Shown here: positions 15,115 to 25,859 of the stretch, one piece after another
Position numbering within the stretch: the stretch's first letter is position 1
Layout of the letters: each line of letters opens with the position of its first letter
Assembly (NCBI GenBank): GCA_949152475.1
Contig: OX424568.1
Coordinates: forward strand, 10,887,667-10,951,666
DNA length: 64,000 nt
From: Terebella lapidaria
Lineage: Eukaryota > Annelida > Polychaeta > Terebellida > Terebellidae
Direction of reading: 5' to 3'
Notes under the pieces: generated by a model
Told to the model about the DNA's origin: nothing
Databases searched by the model: none
What the model saw: the letters and a program-made list of their open reading frames with translations, nothing else
Made by a program: the position numbers and the translations under genes

Positions 15115-15128
15115 GGGGGGGGGGGGGG
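15115..15128 (+). repeat. Poly-G tract (14 G)
   Basis: An uninterrupted run of 14 G follows a GTGTGTGTGTGT stretch. The homologous position in the duplicate is at 17614-17629 with 16 G, so the run belongs to the repeat unit. Confidence 0.9.
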
Positions 15129-17613
15129 TCAATCGCGGTCATTTGGAGACTGTGAAACATCATATATTTCATAATGATTATGCCATTCATAGTTTCATCA
15201 GAGGTTAAAAGTAATTGTCACGTATGTTTTTCTCTCTAAAATATGAATAAGATTGATGATGCTTGCGTTGTCCATATAACCCTCCACAAAAACGTGTCTG
15301 CATCGAAATGCTCGAAGAACAATTCAACACATCAGTCATCAGTGCCCCTACTAGGAAAGGCGAAGTCTTGTGATGGATTGATCAATCATGTCAACTCATT
15401 GTGTAACAACCTATGGTTCAAGCATGAGATTAAATCATATCCTTGGTTTGCAGGCAACTCATTGCCCGGGAGTAAACGTTTTAGAAATGAATGATGAGCA
15501 TTTCTTTCCAGAGATTGTCCGAGGTCATAATAAGATAGGAAGAGGTTGTCTGAGATACAGAACATGTTTTTCTTGTCTCCATGTTTCCATGCCAGTCTCT
15601 ATGTCTGTAGTCCTGATCTGGAGATTGATCCCCAAAATATGAGGATTATGATGACATGTTTGGAATAGTACTTCGTCAGGGCAGCATTATCCATGTTGCA
15701 AAGTAATTGAAAGCAAATGATTTCCCAAACTGGTGTCTGCAATTACTAGGTAAATCTTCTCCCTAAGGCTACGTGTTCCTATTCCATCCAATTTCCATCC
15801 AACTGTGTCGTGGTGAATTCGTGACTAATTTGAAAAAAAATCTTTTTGTATACATAAGAAGTTAATGCGATGGAACGAAGATGGGACAACACACCGGCAG
15901 TTTGAACTTACGACCTCGCACTGTATTACTAAAACCACCTATGTTATTCCCAAGGTTCGACTTGCCCATCATTGATGACGTCTATCTGGCTGAAACTTGG
16001 GATATAAATGATATATGTTGACAGGCATATATATAAGGGTAAAATGAGTATGTGATGAAATATTACAGAGGTTTCTCTTCATAATTTGATGACATCCATA
16101 TTATGAAAACGTGACAGGTGAAAAATGACACCATGTCAAATATCAGAAAAATGTCAAATATCAGACGTAGAAGAGGCATTGGAGCTTTAATTTGGGATAT
16201 TTGACATTCATGAGTTTGGTGTTTGGCCTAGTTGACTGAACACGTGATAGGTAATATATGTGCTCGATAATGGGTCGCACTTCAATCGTCAGAAAACATT
16301 ATACAGATATACTATAATAAATACTGGCAAACAAAATATCCCATTATGATATGGCTATTTTTGTTGATGCTTTTGATGAGTATACGCTGTCGCGTTTGTC
16401 GATATAATTTTAATGTAAGGACAACGATGTTTTTTTTGTTTTTTCCACATCAAAAGAATTGGTTATGGCTCGTCATCAGTATTGGTTCATAGCACATAGT
16501 CACAAGGTACATAATTTGATTTCCATTCATTTATGTGAACCTTTGGTGTTTCGATTGCCATGTTTATGAAGTGGTAGTATAAGACGACCACTAAATATCA
16601 ATATAAGGAATATTAAATATGGCAACACAGGAGGAAATGTATGCTGGCCAAATCATTCATGACGTTTACGCACCGTCCCGTTTGTTGTATTACATTGTAG
16701 TTTATGAACAATGACATTCGCTTTGCTCTCTCCTCATCAAAAGGATTGGTTTATAGACCACAGTCACCTTGTTGAATAACAATTAGAATTTCATTTTGTG
16801 GTTCTTTGATGTCGTCATGTGTTAATTCCAATAGGACATATGTATATGGCATATATAATATGTATATGTTAGATAAACGATTTTGAAGTAAAAATACCAC
16901 CGGTTGATTGAAGTATGATGGAATGTTTTTTATTTGAGTGTGTGTAGAACACAGTATTGCCGGACTGTATCAAATCACAATGCTAGCATCTGCAAAGTAA
17001 TTAGATCCCAGCGTCCAATAAAGAATTGAACGAAATGCAAGAATGTGTAAAAACTGAGCACGAAAATAAGATAAAACTAATCGATTGCATGATGGGTTCC
17101 AGGAACCCGAATATTACGCCTGCAAAAAGAAATGATTATGAGTCCCAGATCTTAATACATCGTGTAAGGTTGATGACCAGAACAATCTATTCAGTATTCC
17201 AAAGCCAAATGAACAGTAGTGGATTTACTGTTGGTGTCCCCTGGTACATTCCATTCACAAAATAGATAACTGAGATTACATGCATAGATCCTTATGATGC
17301 CAAGAATCTGTCCCCGATGTAGCGCACTATACTCTACTAATGCTAATCACCCACTGAGTGAATGTCATTCAACCCTCTTTATTGAATTTAGAACGGTGGG
17401 TAGCATGTGATATATAGACAAAGAATCCTGTCTTACAGAAACTTGAATTCCATTCCTCTAGGTTAGAGGAATAAATTATTGAATTAGAAAATATTTTGAA
17501 AGGCCTATGTTGCAAGGGATCATAATTTTCATGTCATTTTTTTTACAATGACTATAAATCATTAGCACTCTGAATCATACATTCCAACTAGAGGTGGGTT
17601 TGTGTGTGTTTGT

Positions 17614-17629
17614 GGGGGGGGGGGGGGGG
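17614..17629 (+). repeat. Poly-G tract (16 G)
   Basis: The counterpart of the 15115 tract, following GTGTGTGTTTGT. The length difference between copies fits slippage. Confidence 0.9.
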
Positions 17630-17800
17630 TGAATTGCGGTCATTGTGAAACATCATATAATTCATCATGAGGACAAATATTGCTAACGAAGAAATCCAGA
17701 AGCAAACACACAATGAAAGCCCAGCTCATTTTGCTCGGACATGATTATGCCATTCATAGTTTCATCAGAAGTTAAAAGTAATTGTCACGTGCATGATTCT

Positions 17801-18940
17801 CTGTAAAATATAAATAAGATTGATGATGCTTTCATAAAATACGAGAACGATGACAACACTCATATCCCATCGTATCTTGAATTCTAGGGAACCTTTCAGA
17901 TTTGATAGAGCTATACAGAGAATATGACCAAATGACATGAAACGAGATCTGACTATCGAATTCCGTATCATTCGAATAAGATCGAAAGTGTAAACTCAAA
18001 CATAGTTACAGCCTTATGATAAACCCGAAAAAGAATGATTTTCACCCATGTATTTTGGTGAAGGTACAATAACAATCTATTAACTTGCCTTTGGTGAGAG
18101 CCACAACTGACCTGAAATACTGGTCAAATATTTGCAGAAGCAAACCCACATTCAGTTAATATTACACTGCAGTCACATTTATAATCTCGCTCAATTGCTA
18201 TTATTGTTTCGTCATCCACGACACAGTAGTTCCCTTTCATCTGAAAGAATTTTTTTATTGACATACTCAGCCAGGCATTCGATATTACATTTTCATTGAT
18301 TTATATCATTCTGAAGTGTGCCACGCAATGTCCATACACAAAGGAAATATTGGTATCACAGGAAAAAAACTGGCAAGTTAAAATATTGACATTCCCAAGT
18401 GGACTCAACATTCATTTTGTGGAACAGTGACTATATTCAGCTAGATGATTCAGAATAAGAGAAACTCTGTTCACCTGGACGTTCAGTACAGTGATGTTAT
18501 AATATCTAGACAACGTTTTCATTCAGGATCAAATATATCATATTCACATGTCTGTAGTTCCGATCTTCAGCATGAGAAACACACTGCTGCAGGTATATAT
18601 TACCAATAAGTACATCAGTCCGACATAGAGCTGGCGCCTTTTACCAACATGCATCCCACCGTTGAATAAAGTAACGATGGGAGAAAGCTATAGATGCTAC
18701 CATATATTTCTGATCAAAAGAAGAAAACATATAGATTGAATGTAAACCAGATCAGGTCAGAGGTGGCACACAAAACAAAAGATTAGTGGCCGTCAAGTGT
18801 TTGATTTATCTAACTATTTAACCATAGTTTGTTTCGTAACCTGAGAATGTCGGAGATGAATAACACATATTATGAATTAATATATAACTTGATATGGGGA
18901 CAAGTTCAATCTGGCTCCAATTTCTCCATCTTGAAATGCA
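17801..18940. other. Gene-free stretch upstream of LINE remnant
   Basis: No clear repeat partner or coding segment was found. The last part (from about 18800) may contain further degraded 5' LINE sequence, but no motif can be read in it. Confidence 0.4.
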
Positions 18941-19019
18941 GTTTTGGTCAACTTTTACTTTGAATTTCAACTTGGAATCAAGTTTATCAAATATTCTGAG
19001 TTGAAATATAAATTTAGGT

Positions 19020-20690
19020 GAAAAGCTTGAAATACGGTTATTTGCAACAGCTATTAGAAATAACTCACATATCACAGGTATCAAAGTAGCCCAAAATGAA
19101 TATAAAATATCTTATTATGCAGATGATACTTGCTTCACATTACTTTACTTTACTTTACGATAAGGAAAATCCGATGAGTATTTTCGATGTGCAACGAAAA
19201 ATTTTCGATGTATTTTCGATGTGCAACGAAATGAAAAACATTCCAGGTTAGCTTTTGAATATAGGTAAAACAGAAGTCATGACGTTTGGTGCAGAAACCA
19301 ATGACAAACATATCTTATGTTCAGAGTCGAATCTGAATTGGGAGAACAAGTATGTCTCCATCCTAGGTATAGAGATGATCTTTCGAAACTGTTCGCTTTA
19401 AACTCAGAACCTGAATTAAAAACAATTCAAATGATAGTTACACAATTTTCCCATCACGCAACAACAATTTATGGCCGGAATGCAGTGATAAAATCACTTT
19501 TAGTTTGTCAAGTTATATACAGCCCAGGCATTATATAGAAAGAATTGATAAATACTTTATTGACTATGTGTGGGACAATAAAAAATAATTCAGTTGAAAA
19601 AAAATATTTATAACGATCTAGACAATTTGGGGATCAGATTACTCAATTTTGAAAGTAAAATATATTCTCTTAAAGTTTATTTGTTAAAACGACTCATTTG
19701 TGATACAGAACATAGACTCCCACTGTCACAGCACTTACCAATCATGGGGAATGATATATGGAAAACTAATTTATATGTGAAGGACTATCGGAGTACAGTT
19801 TCCAAAACTATAAAAAATAAATTCATGCAATGTCTTGTATTCACCTGGTCCTGTATCAATTATCATGAAGCAACTACTGCTTAAGCAATGATCAATCAGT
19901 ACATATGGTATAATAGCTTCATTAAAATAAACAAGTAATTTTTTATGAAAGTTGGTACAGATATGGAGTCAAATATGTTCGGAATTTGATGAATGAAAAT
20001 GGACAATTGATGACATACAACGAACTTAGAAACACATATAATATGATGGTTCCATTTATAAAATATAACGGTTTAATAAGTGCCATTCTCACAACTTGGA
20101 AATCACGTATTGCAAGTGTTGATAAACATATGCTACAGCGGGAGGTTAAGTACAGGTGTGACATATTGGTTTCTAAATAGGAAATAAGTAAGTGGGCTTA
20201 TGAGATCATGGTTGATATATTTTCTAGAATATACATCGATATATTATGTCCCAAACTCAGGTTTTTTTTCAATACGAAATAATACATAAAGTATTGCATA
20301 CGAATGAATTGATGTATAAATGGAAATGTGCGGATAATAATTTATGTACTTTCTGTCAATATAATCAAGAATCTATAGTTCACATTTTAGGCAATGTAAG
20401 TATGTGAATGTTTTCTGGACTAGATTTTTTAAAGGGTATGCATATTTAACTGGAAAGTCTTATATTAAAAATAACAATCTAATTCTGTTCCACGACTTCT
20501 CTGTCCCAAATGATGTTCCAGATGTTTTCAATTAAACACTTTGTGTTGCAAAATACCACATATATGCTTCTAGATGTAATAATGTGATGCATGTAATGAT
20601 ACGAAGTGGGATACTGTAATAAATATCAACTGGAAATCTTGTTTGAATATTACTGCAAATCTATGGGAAATCCGGAAAAGAATGGTGTAT
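19020..20690 (+). pseudogene. Degraded L1/Tx1-like LINE ORF2 (RT core to zf-RVT region)
   Basis: Translating across several frames gives pieces of a non-LTR retrotransposon polyprotein in the right order. A reverse transcriptase palm motif YADD lies at 19116-19127, inside a stretch reading ITGIKVAQNEYKISYYADDT. It is followed by an IGKTEVMTFG-like segment (about 19258-19290), and an IKSLLVCQVIYSPGI-like segment (19486-19533). Then comes an LLNENG..YNEL..-type segment with MVPFIKYNGLISAI (19985-20090), and a C-terminal zinc-binding region with CTFCQYNQESIVHIL (about 20344-20388) that fits the zf-RVT pattern C-x2-C...H. Many stops, frameshifts and an expanded TTTCGATGTG repeat (19160-19230) break it. 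The 5' part (endonuclease, ORF1) is missing or unreadable. The L1/Tx1 clade is inferred from the C-terminal motif order. Confidence 0.85.
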
Positions 20691-20972
20691 AGGTAGCTAA
20701 ATAATTCGTAACTCCTGCATAGTCTTGGCATTCGGTCATCACACTCTCAAATAATTTTACTGTTACCATTTATTTTTTTATTCTTCTGTATTGTTATATC
20801 TTACATACTTCACATCTACTCCGGCCACCTGTAAATACATTGTGTTTAGTCACTTGTAAGCCCATAAGGGCTGGGTACATGTATGATGTTTTCTGTTTAC
20901 TGTCAAAAATTCCCGATGTACATGTGACTTAAATAAACAATTATACATTATTCATTCATTCATTCAATCATA
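20691..20972 (+). mobile_element. LINE 3' UTR and (ATTC)n tail
   Basis: Non-coding sequence directly after the zf-RVT remnant contains AATAAAC at about 20931 and ends in TTATTCATTCATTCATTCAAT. A short simple-repeat tail at the 3' end is the usual signature of many non-LTR retrotransposons, and here it marks the probable element boundary. Confidence 0.7.
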
Positions 20973-21499
20973 ATTTAACTGATTTTATTGGTTTTATTCA
21001 CAAATTCTGAAGAAACTATAATAAGGAAGTTACATCATCAAATAGGAAAGGGGTTACAAACATAAATGCAAAAAATGGAGTGATATTGATATATCAAAAT
21101 TGTAACAGATATACCGTGGCTTACATCATATACATTGTTACCATGTATCTCCACCCATATTGTAGTTAACATATCAATTACATGTCGTTATGTATTATAT
21201 TATGTTGAATGTATGTGCATGAATGTATCGATAGTGTGCTAGACCAATAAAAAAAAACTTTTGATCCGGCTGAACCTTAAAAGATCAATGCATCAATTTT
21301 TGTGGAAAAAAAATGTGGCTTGAGATTTTATATTTCTCTAGTATTCTTTTCTTAGCCATTGCTCTAGTTTTTCACACTTCAGTAATATACAGTATCTGGG
21401 GCAGCAGGTGTGATAGGGCTATGGGGGATACACCCAAGCGGTCGTAGGCGATCGGAAGCGCCTAGTTATACTGAAAGCCTCCAACATCTCATATTTTAT
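20973..21499. other. Intergenic stretch, nothing recognised
   Basis: AT-rich with no coding pieces. GCTAGACCAATAAAAAAAAAC at about 21239 resembles a 3' end with an AATAAA signal, possibly a second LINE tail, but no body is visible. Confidence 0.35.
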
Positions 21500-22060
21500 A
21501 GTTGCGTATAATAAAACCAGCATTAGCAGATATACATTTTCAAGGAATAACACCCTTAAATCTCTGGGTGTGATTCAAACGATCTCCCCTTTAGATGATT
21601 AGTATGCATAGAATTCAGCAGGTACAGAATCCGGTCCTAAATCTTTGTATCCGTTCATCAAACCATTGTTACATCTTCTGGTAGCTTTGTTCCGATAGAG
21701 TCTGGCAGACATTATTCTATTCAAGGGAACTGGCAATTCCATTTGATCACTAACGCTACCTTGCAATGACAAGTGTTATGGATATATGTAAGTGTAAACA
21801 AATTTAACACAGTATGTTTACATCCAGAACCACGACAATCGAGCTATCAGTTTTTGATGACTGTACTTGTGTGATAAGAGTGTTTGCCTCAAAACCTCTT
21901 GTTCACCTCTACATCATGACTGCACGTGAATTTGATCTAGTACCAACATTCATAATCAAACAGCAACATCCCTCACAGCTGAGACATTATATGTACGGGG
22001 TCCGGGTCACTGAGTTCCCTGACTAGTCTGATGCGTGACCAGAGATATGTTTAGGATAGA
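21500..22060. repeat. Dispersed repeat R1, copy 3
   Basis: Matches 6340-6830 and 10050-10500: TTTTCAAGGAATAACACCC, TCTCTGGGTGTGATTC, GTTCATCAAACCATTGTTACATC, TATGGATATATGTAAGTGTAAA. Inverted sequence from the same part is at 25341-25545, so this copy and that one flank the large inverted repeat symmetrically. Confidence 0.75.
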
Positions 22061-22303
22061 AACTCAACTATAAGCTTCATCTGCATATGAACACTGATTG
22101 ATTATCCCTGTTAGCCAAATATACTTGTTTGTAATCTGTTTAGTAATAAAATATGCATATGAGATCATCATCCCGTACAGTGATTGCTGTATTCGAACAA
22201 AACTAAACAGCTTCATACGGGTAAGTTTTTATGATATTCCTTCCAGTCAAAACCTAGAGAAAACACGTGGGATACATACAACGGTATGGCCCAATAAACG
22301 TTA

Positions 22304-22820
22304 AAGCAGCTGCCTTAAAAAAACAGTCAATGTTTTTTGAAAACTATATTTCATATTAAACATGCTAAACTAACTGAATGAAACATACTCACATCAAATG
22401 TGATGAAAATAACCAGCCCTCAGGGAAATTTGCTCATTTGAACAGGCGGTTCTCGCGTAAATACATGAGCTGTATCCATCACACGCAGATGTAAACAAAG
22501 CATAGAAATGCGAGATAGACTCACAATTCCTCGCACATCATGGTATATCACTGATTACTTTCTCATAACTACACTATATATGCACATACGAACTGGACAA
22601 TGTACTCGATGTTGACTTTTAAGCGCTATTTGAGCATTTGCTTACATTCGAGTTTGATGGATACACTTCGTTTGTTTATTTACAAATCCGGTACAGAATG
22701 GGCACTAAAACAGATGAAAAGACAACTCGGACGGACTGTACCTTTTGTTATACTGCATTGGATGTGTTTTAAAAAAATGGTTCTGAAAAAAATATTGCAT
22801 ACATTCGAAGGCAGCAGCTT
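22304..22820. mobile_element. MITE family 1, copy A (TA-flanked)
   Basis: The element begins AAGCAGCTGCCTT and ends with the inverse, AAGGCAGCAGCTT, each side bordered by TA (22302-22303 and 22821-22822). That is the target-site pattern of Tc1/mariner-type insertion. Related copies are at 55320-55916 (opposite orientation) and 60692-61013. The shared interior includes ATGTAAACAAAGCATA and TATCACTGATTA. A short ORF (from 22600) is shared with the 55 kb copy, but the differences are mainly amino-acid changing, so it does not look selected. No transposase is present, so it is non-autonomous. Confidence 0.8.
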
Positions 22821-22875
22821 TAATACTGGACAACACAAGTTTGTACTATATTTATGTGTGGAAATGCATGTAACT

Positions 22876-24040
22876 TGAAAATGCTCGGGAGTGTTGTCCG
22901 GGATCTCTTGATACACTCGATTTGGTGTACAGGGATATAAAACACCTACATATCTGCCTTTGGAGAGGAAATGCGTCTGATTTTTTTTCTCGGAAGAAAC
23001 TGATTTTGTGATTTATTCCCAAAATGACCACTACTGGCTTACAGCTGATGCATGATACAGCGCCAGAGAACATAAAATTGCAGAGAGACGCCGTTAATAA
23101 ATACTTGCAAACGGAACAACATTTTCGCACAAGGTCTGGCTATTTTCAAAGATGCTCATCCAGTTTACCAGCAATCGCGTTCGTCGATATTAACTTATCG
23201 AAAACGATGTGAGTTTTTGTTCTCTCCACATCGAAAGGACCCGTTTATGGCACATAGTCATCAGGCTGATAACCAATTTGATTTTCTTTCAGTTATTTGA
23301 TTCTTTGGTGTTTAGATTGCCAAGTTTGTTATGTGGTAAGGCAATATGTGTCTACATAAGGAATGTTAGATAAATCGACGCAAGTTTGCATGCAAATATG
23401 TTACACGCTAACCAAAATATGGTGAACTACTTTTGATTATTGCATGCCCATATATATTTCTAGTGCATATACAGGACATGTTTATACAAAGATATATTCT
23501 GTGAAAGGGACAGTTAGTTATGGAAGCCCATAGGTGACAGGTGCGAGAAAATATTGGGTTTTTTTCTATTGAAAACCTTGCAGGTTCGAACGTAGAAAGT
23601 TCAAAACTACCACGTTCGCACATGGGAGCATTTAGCGTTATCACGTTCGCACGAGGTAACATTAAAACTTATTATGTTCGCACGTAGAAAGGTTTTAGGC
23701 TTCCACTTTCACACGTATAAAGTCCAAAGTTACAGCAACACCATAAGGAATAATGGTGTGAATATATAGAAACAATAACAATTTGAAGAAAAAAGTGAAT
23801 GAAGTCAGAGCCAATTGAATAATGGTAGGTCAGAACACCATGTTTTATTAACAACTACAATAACCAAAATTGTGCTTTCATTGCATCTTAGGAACATTAT
23901 TGAATCAAGTGTTATGTATGCAGTAGTACTAACAGTTGGATATAAGTAAGGCTATGAACATGACATTGGAACTTCTGTGTAGATATGGAACATATGTCGA
24001 AACGAAGTTGAGCCGGGCATTGGCTCATACATTGTCTCTG
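22876..24040 (+). repeat. Left arm of the large inverted repeat
   Basis: This arm pairs with 24159-25339 in reverse complement. Examples are CACTCGATTTGGTGTACAG (22915) against CTGTACACCAAATCGAGTG, and GAGACAATGTATGAGCCAATG (right arm, 24159) against the inner end of this arm. Similarity is high, roughly 90 percent or better by eye, with small indels. The ORFs at 23408-23662 and 23672-23854 (minus strand) are near-identical to the right-arm ORFs only because of this symmetry. The outer part also matches R1 copy 1 at 6830-7260, so the arm includes an older dispersed repeat. Confidence 0.9.
23581..23700. repeat. Regularly spaced GTTCGCAC motif cluster (left arm)
   Basis: CACGTTCGCAC at 23611 and 23642 and ATGTTCGCACG at 23674 are spaced 31-32 bp apart, with a related GGTTCGAACG at 23583. 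The mirrored cluster is in the right arm at about 24500-24615. Regular spacing of roughly three helical turns suggests protein-binding sites, for example transposase subterminal sites, but this is inference. Confidence 0.6.
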
Positions 24041-24158
24041 ATATGTAGGAAGTAGAATGTTTATCTAACCAAGAGTGCTTCAAATATTAGAATAATAGCT
24101 ACCCCATGCCTTCTACGAAATTCATGTGAACAGTGTTGTGGATATTAGCATTTTGCTG
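24041..24158. other. Spacer (loop) of the large inverted repeat
   Basis: About 118 bp between the arms show no self-complementarity and no coding content. If transcribed, the region would fold into a hairpin with arms of more than 1 kb. Confidence 0.8.
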
Positions 24159-25339
24159 AGACAATGTATGAGCCAATGTCCGGCTCAACTTCGTTTCGAC
24201 ATATGTTCCATATCTACACAGATGTTCCAATGTCATGTTCATAGCCTTACTTATATCCAACTGTTAGTACTACTTCATACATAACACTTCATTCAATAAT
24301 GTTCCTAAGATGCAATGAAAGCACAATTTTGGTTATTGTAGTTGTTAATAAAACATGGTGTTCTGACCTACCATTATTCAATTGGCTCTGACTTCATCCA
24401 CTTTTTTCTTCAAATTGTTATTGTTTCTATATATTCACACCATTATTCCTTATGGTGTTGCTGTGACTTTGGACTTTATACGTGTGAAAGTGGAAGCCTA
24501 AAACCTTTCTACGTGCGAACATGATAAGTTTTAATGTTACCACGTGCGAACGTGATAACGCTAAATGCTCCCACGTGCGAACGTGGTAGTTTTGAACTTT
24601 CTACGTTCGAACCTGCAAGGTTTTCAATAGAAAAAAAAACACCAATATTTTCCCGCACCTGTCACCTATGGGCTTCCATAACTAACTGTCCCTTTCACCG
24701 AATATATCTTTGTATAAACATGTCCTGTATATGCACTAGAAATATATATGCAATAATCAAAAGTAGTTCACCATATTTTGGTTAGCGTGTAACATATTTG
24801 CATGCAAACTCGTGTTGATTTATCTAACATTCTTTATGTAGACACATATTGCCTTACCACATAACAAACTTGGCAATCTAAACACCAAAGAATCAAATAA
24901 CTGAAAATCTAATTGTGTATCAACCTGATGACTATTTGCTATAAACGGGTCCTTTTGATATGGAGAGAACAAAAACCCACGTCGTTTCCGACAAGTTAAT
25001 ATCGACGAACACTATTGCTGGTAAACTCGATTGCTGGTAAACTGGATGAGCATCTTTGAAAATAGTCAGACCAAGATGCGAAAGTGTTGTTCCGTTTGCG
25101 AGTATTAATTAATGGCCTTTCTTTGCAATTCTATGTTCTCTGGCACTGTATCCTGCATCAACTGTAAGCCAGTAGTGTTATTTTTGGGATAAATCACAAA
25201 ATCAGTTTCTTCCGGAGAAACATTAAGACGCGTTTCCTCTCCAAAAGCAGACATATACATGTAGTTGTTTAATATCCCTGTACACCAAATCGAGTGTATC
25301 AAGAGATCCCGGACAACACTCCCCTGCATTTTCAAGATG
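24159..25339 (-). repeat. Right arm of the large inverted repeat
   Basis: Reverse complement of 22876-24040. Differences include one-base changes (TGTGCGAAC against TTCGCAC clusters) and small indels. A local duplication at 25019-25042 (GATTGCTGGTAAACTGGATG-like) is absent in the left arm. The arm ends at CTGCATTTTCAAG (about 25339) and is followed by an inverted R1 piece, so the inverted duplication was once larger. The left side is interrupted by about 1 kb that includes MITE copy A. Confidence 0.9.
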
Positions 25340-25340
25340 G

Positions 25341-25545
25341 AAGTTTAGTGGTTTTAGATGGAAACTTATTGCTTTCTTTTTTACACTTACATATATCCAT
25401 AAGTATTTGTCATTGCAAATGGGCGTGGAATTGCCAGTTCCTCTTATGGATGACAATGACGTCTGCCAGACTCTATCGGATCAAAGCTATCAGAAGATGT
25501 AACAATGGTTTGATGAACGGAGACATATCTTTGCAGTATAATGTT
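25341..25545. repeat. Inverted R1 fragment
   Basis: The reverse complement matches 21650-21810 and 6510-6690 (GTTCATCAAACCATTGTTACAT, AGTCTGGCAGACG, GGATATATGTAAGTGTAAA). It abuts the right arm of the inverted repeat. Confidence 0.75.
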
Positions 25546-25616
25546 TTTTGACGATTGAAATAAGACATAAAGACATATCTTTGCAGTATAATGTTTTTTG
25601 ACGATTGAAATAATAG
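25521..25616. repeat. 50-bp tandem duplication
   Basis: AGACATATCTTTGCAGTATA starts at 25521 and again at 25571, and the two copies look identical except at the junction. A single diverged relative is at 29593-29625 in the other direction (CAATCGTCAAAAAACATTATACTGC). Confidence 0.9.
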
Positions 25617-25752
25617 AAAAGTTGTTTGGAAAATAGTATATGTTTAGTTTGGGAATTATTACAACATTTCAAAACCCTAAGTCAAAACGAACCAAATCCT
25701 CATTACACAATCACTGTCTGCATTGTGCAAGTGTGTTTTTAATGATTTGGTT

Positions 25753-25798
25753 CGTCTATCCTGACCGTAATCTTCAGAGATTACGGTCAGGATAGACG
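25753..25798. repeat. Perfect 21-bp-stem hairpin
   Basis: CGTCTATCCTGACCGTAATCT, loop TCAG, then its exact reverse complement, with no mismatch in 21 bp. The left flank (GATTTGGTTCG) matches the end of the homologous repeat at 29438-29448, where the hairpin is absent, so the stem arose at this site as a local inverted duplication. It is too short and too perfect to be called a microRNA precursor. Confidence 0.9.
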
Positions 25799-25859
25799 TG
25801 TCTGGAATAGTCCTTCCACTTGGGAAGCAATATGTCCCCCCCCCCCAAAAAGAACGCAA

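Larger units (their letters stand above)
13860..17800. repeat. Composite repeat region with an internal diverged duplication
   Basis: Two related halves are visible. 14520-14760 (ATACTGGCAAACAAAATATCCC, AAGGACAACGATGT, TCATAGCACATAGTCACAAG) matches 16280-16510. 14880-15240 (AAACTTGAATTCCATTCC, ATACATTCTAACTAGAGGTG, a poly-G run) matches 17400-17800. 13860-14560 also matches 28680-29650 (GGCGCGTGTCTGAGTGACTC against GGCGCGTGTCAGAGTGACTC). No coding signal was seen. This appears to be an old dispersed unit present at least three times in the window. Confidence 0.65.

Noticed and set aside
22600-22878. Conserved short ORF shared by MITE copies at 22.6 and 55.5 kb
   Set aside because: Of nine differences counted over about 46 codons, seven change the amino acid and two are silent, as expected for neutral divergence. 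Copy C lacks the region altogether.
23408-24785. Two pairs of identical small proteins encoded divergently
   Set aside because: They are mirror images in the arms of the inverted repeat, carry no recognisable motif, and one pair differs by an indel, so they are not considered genes.
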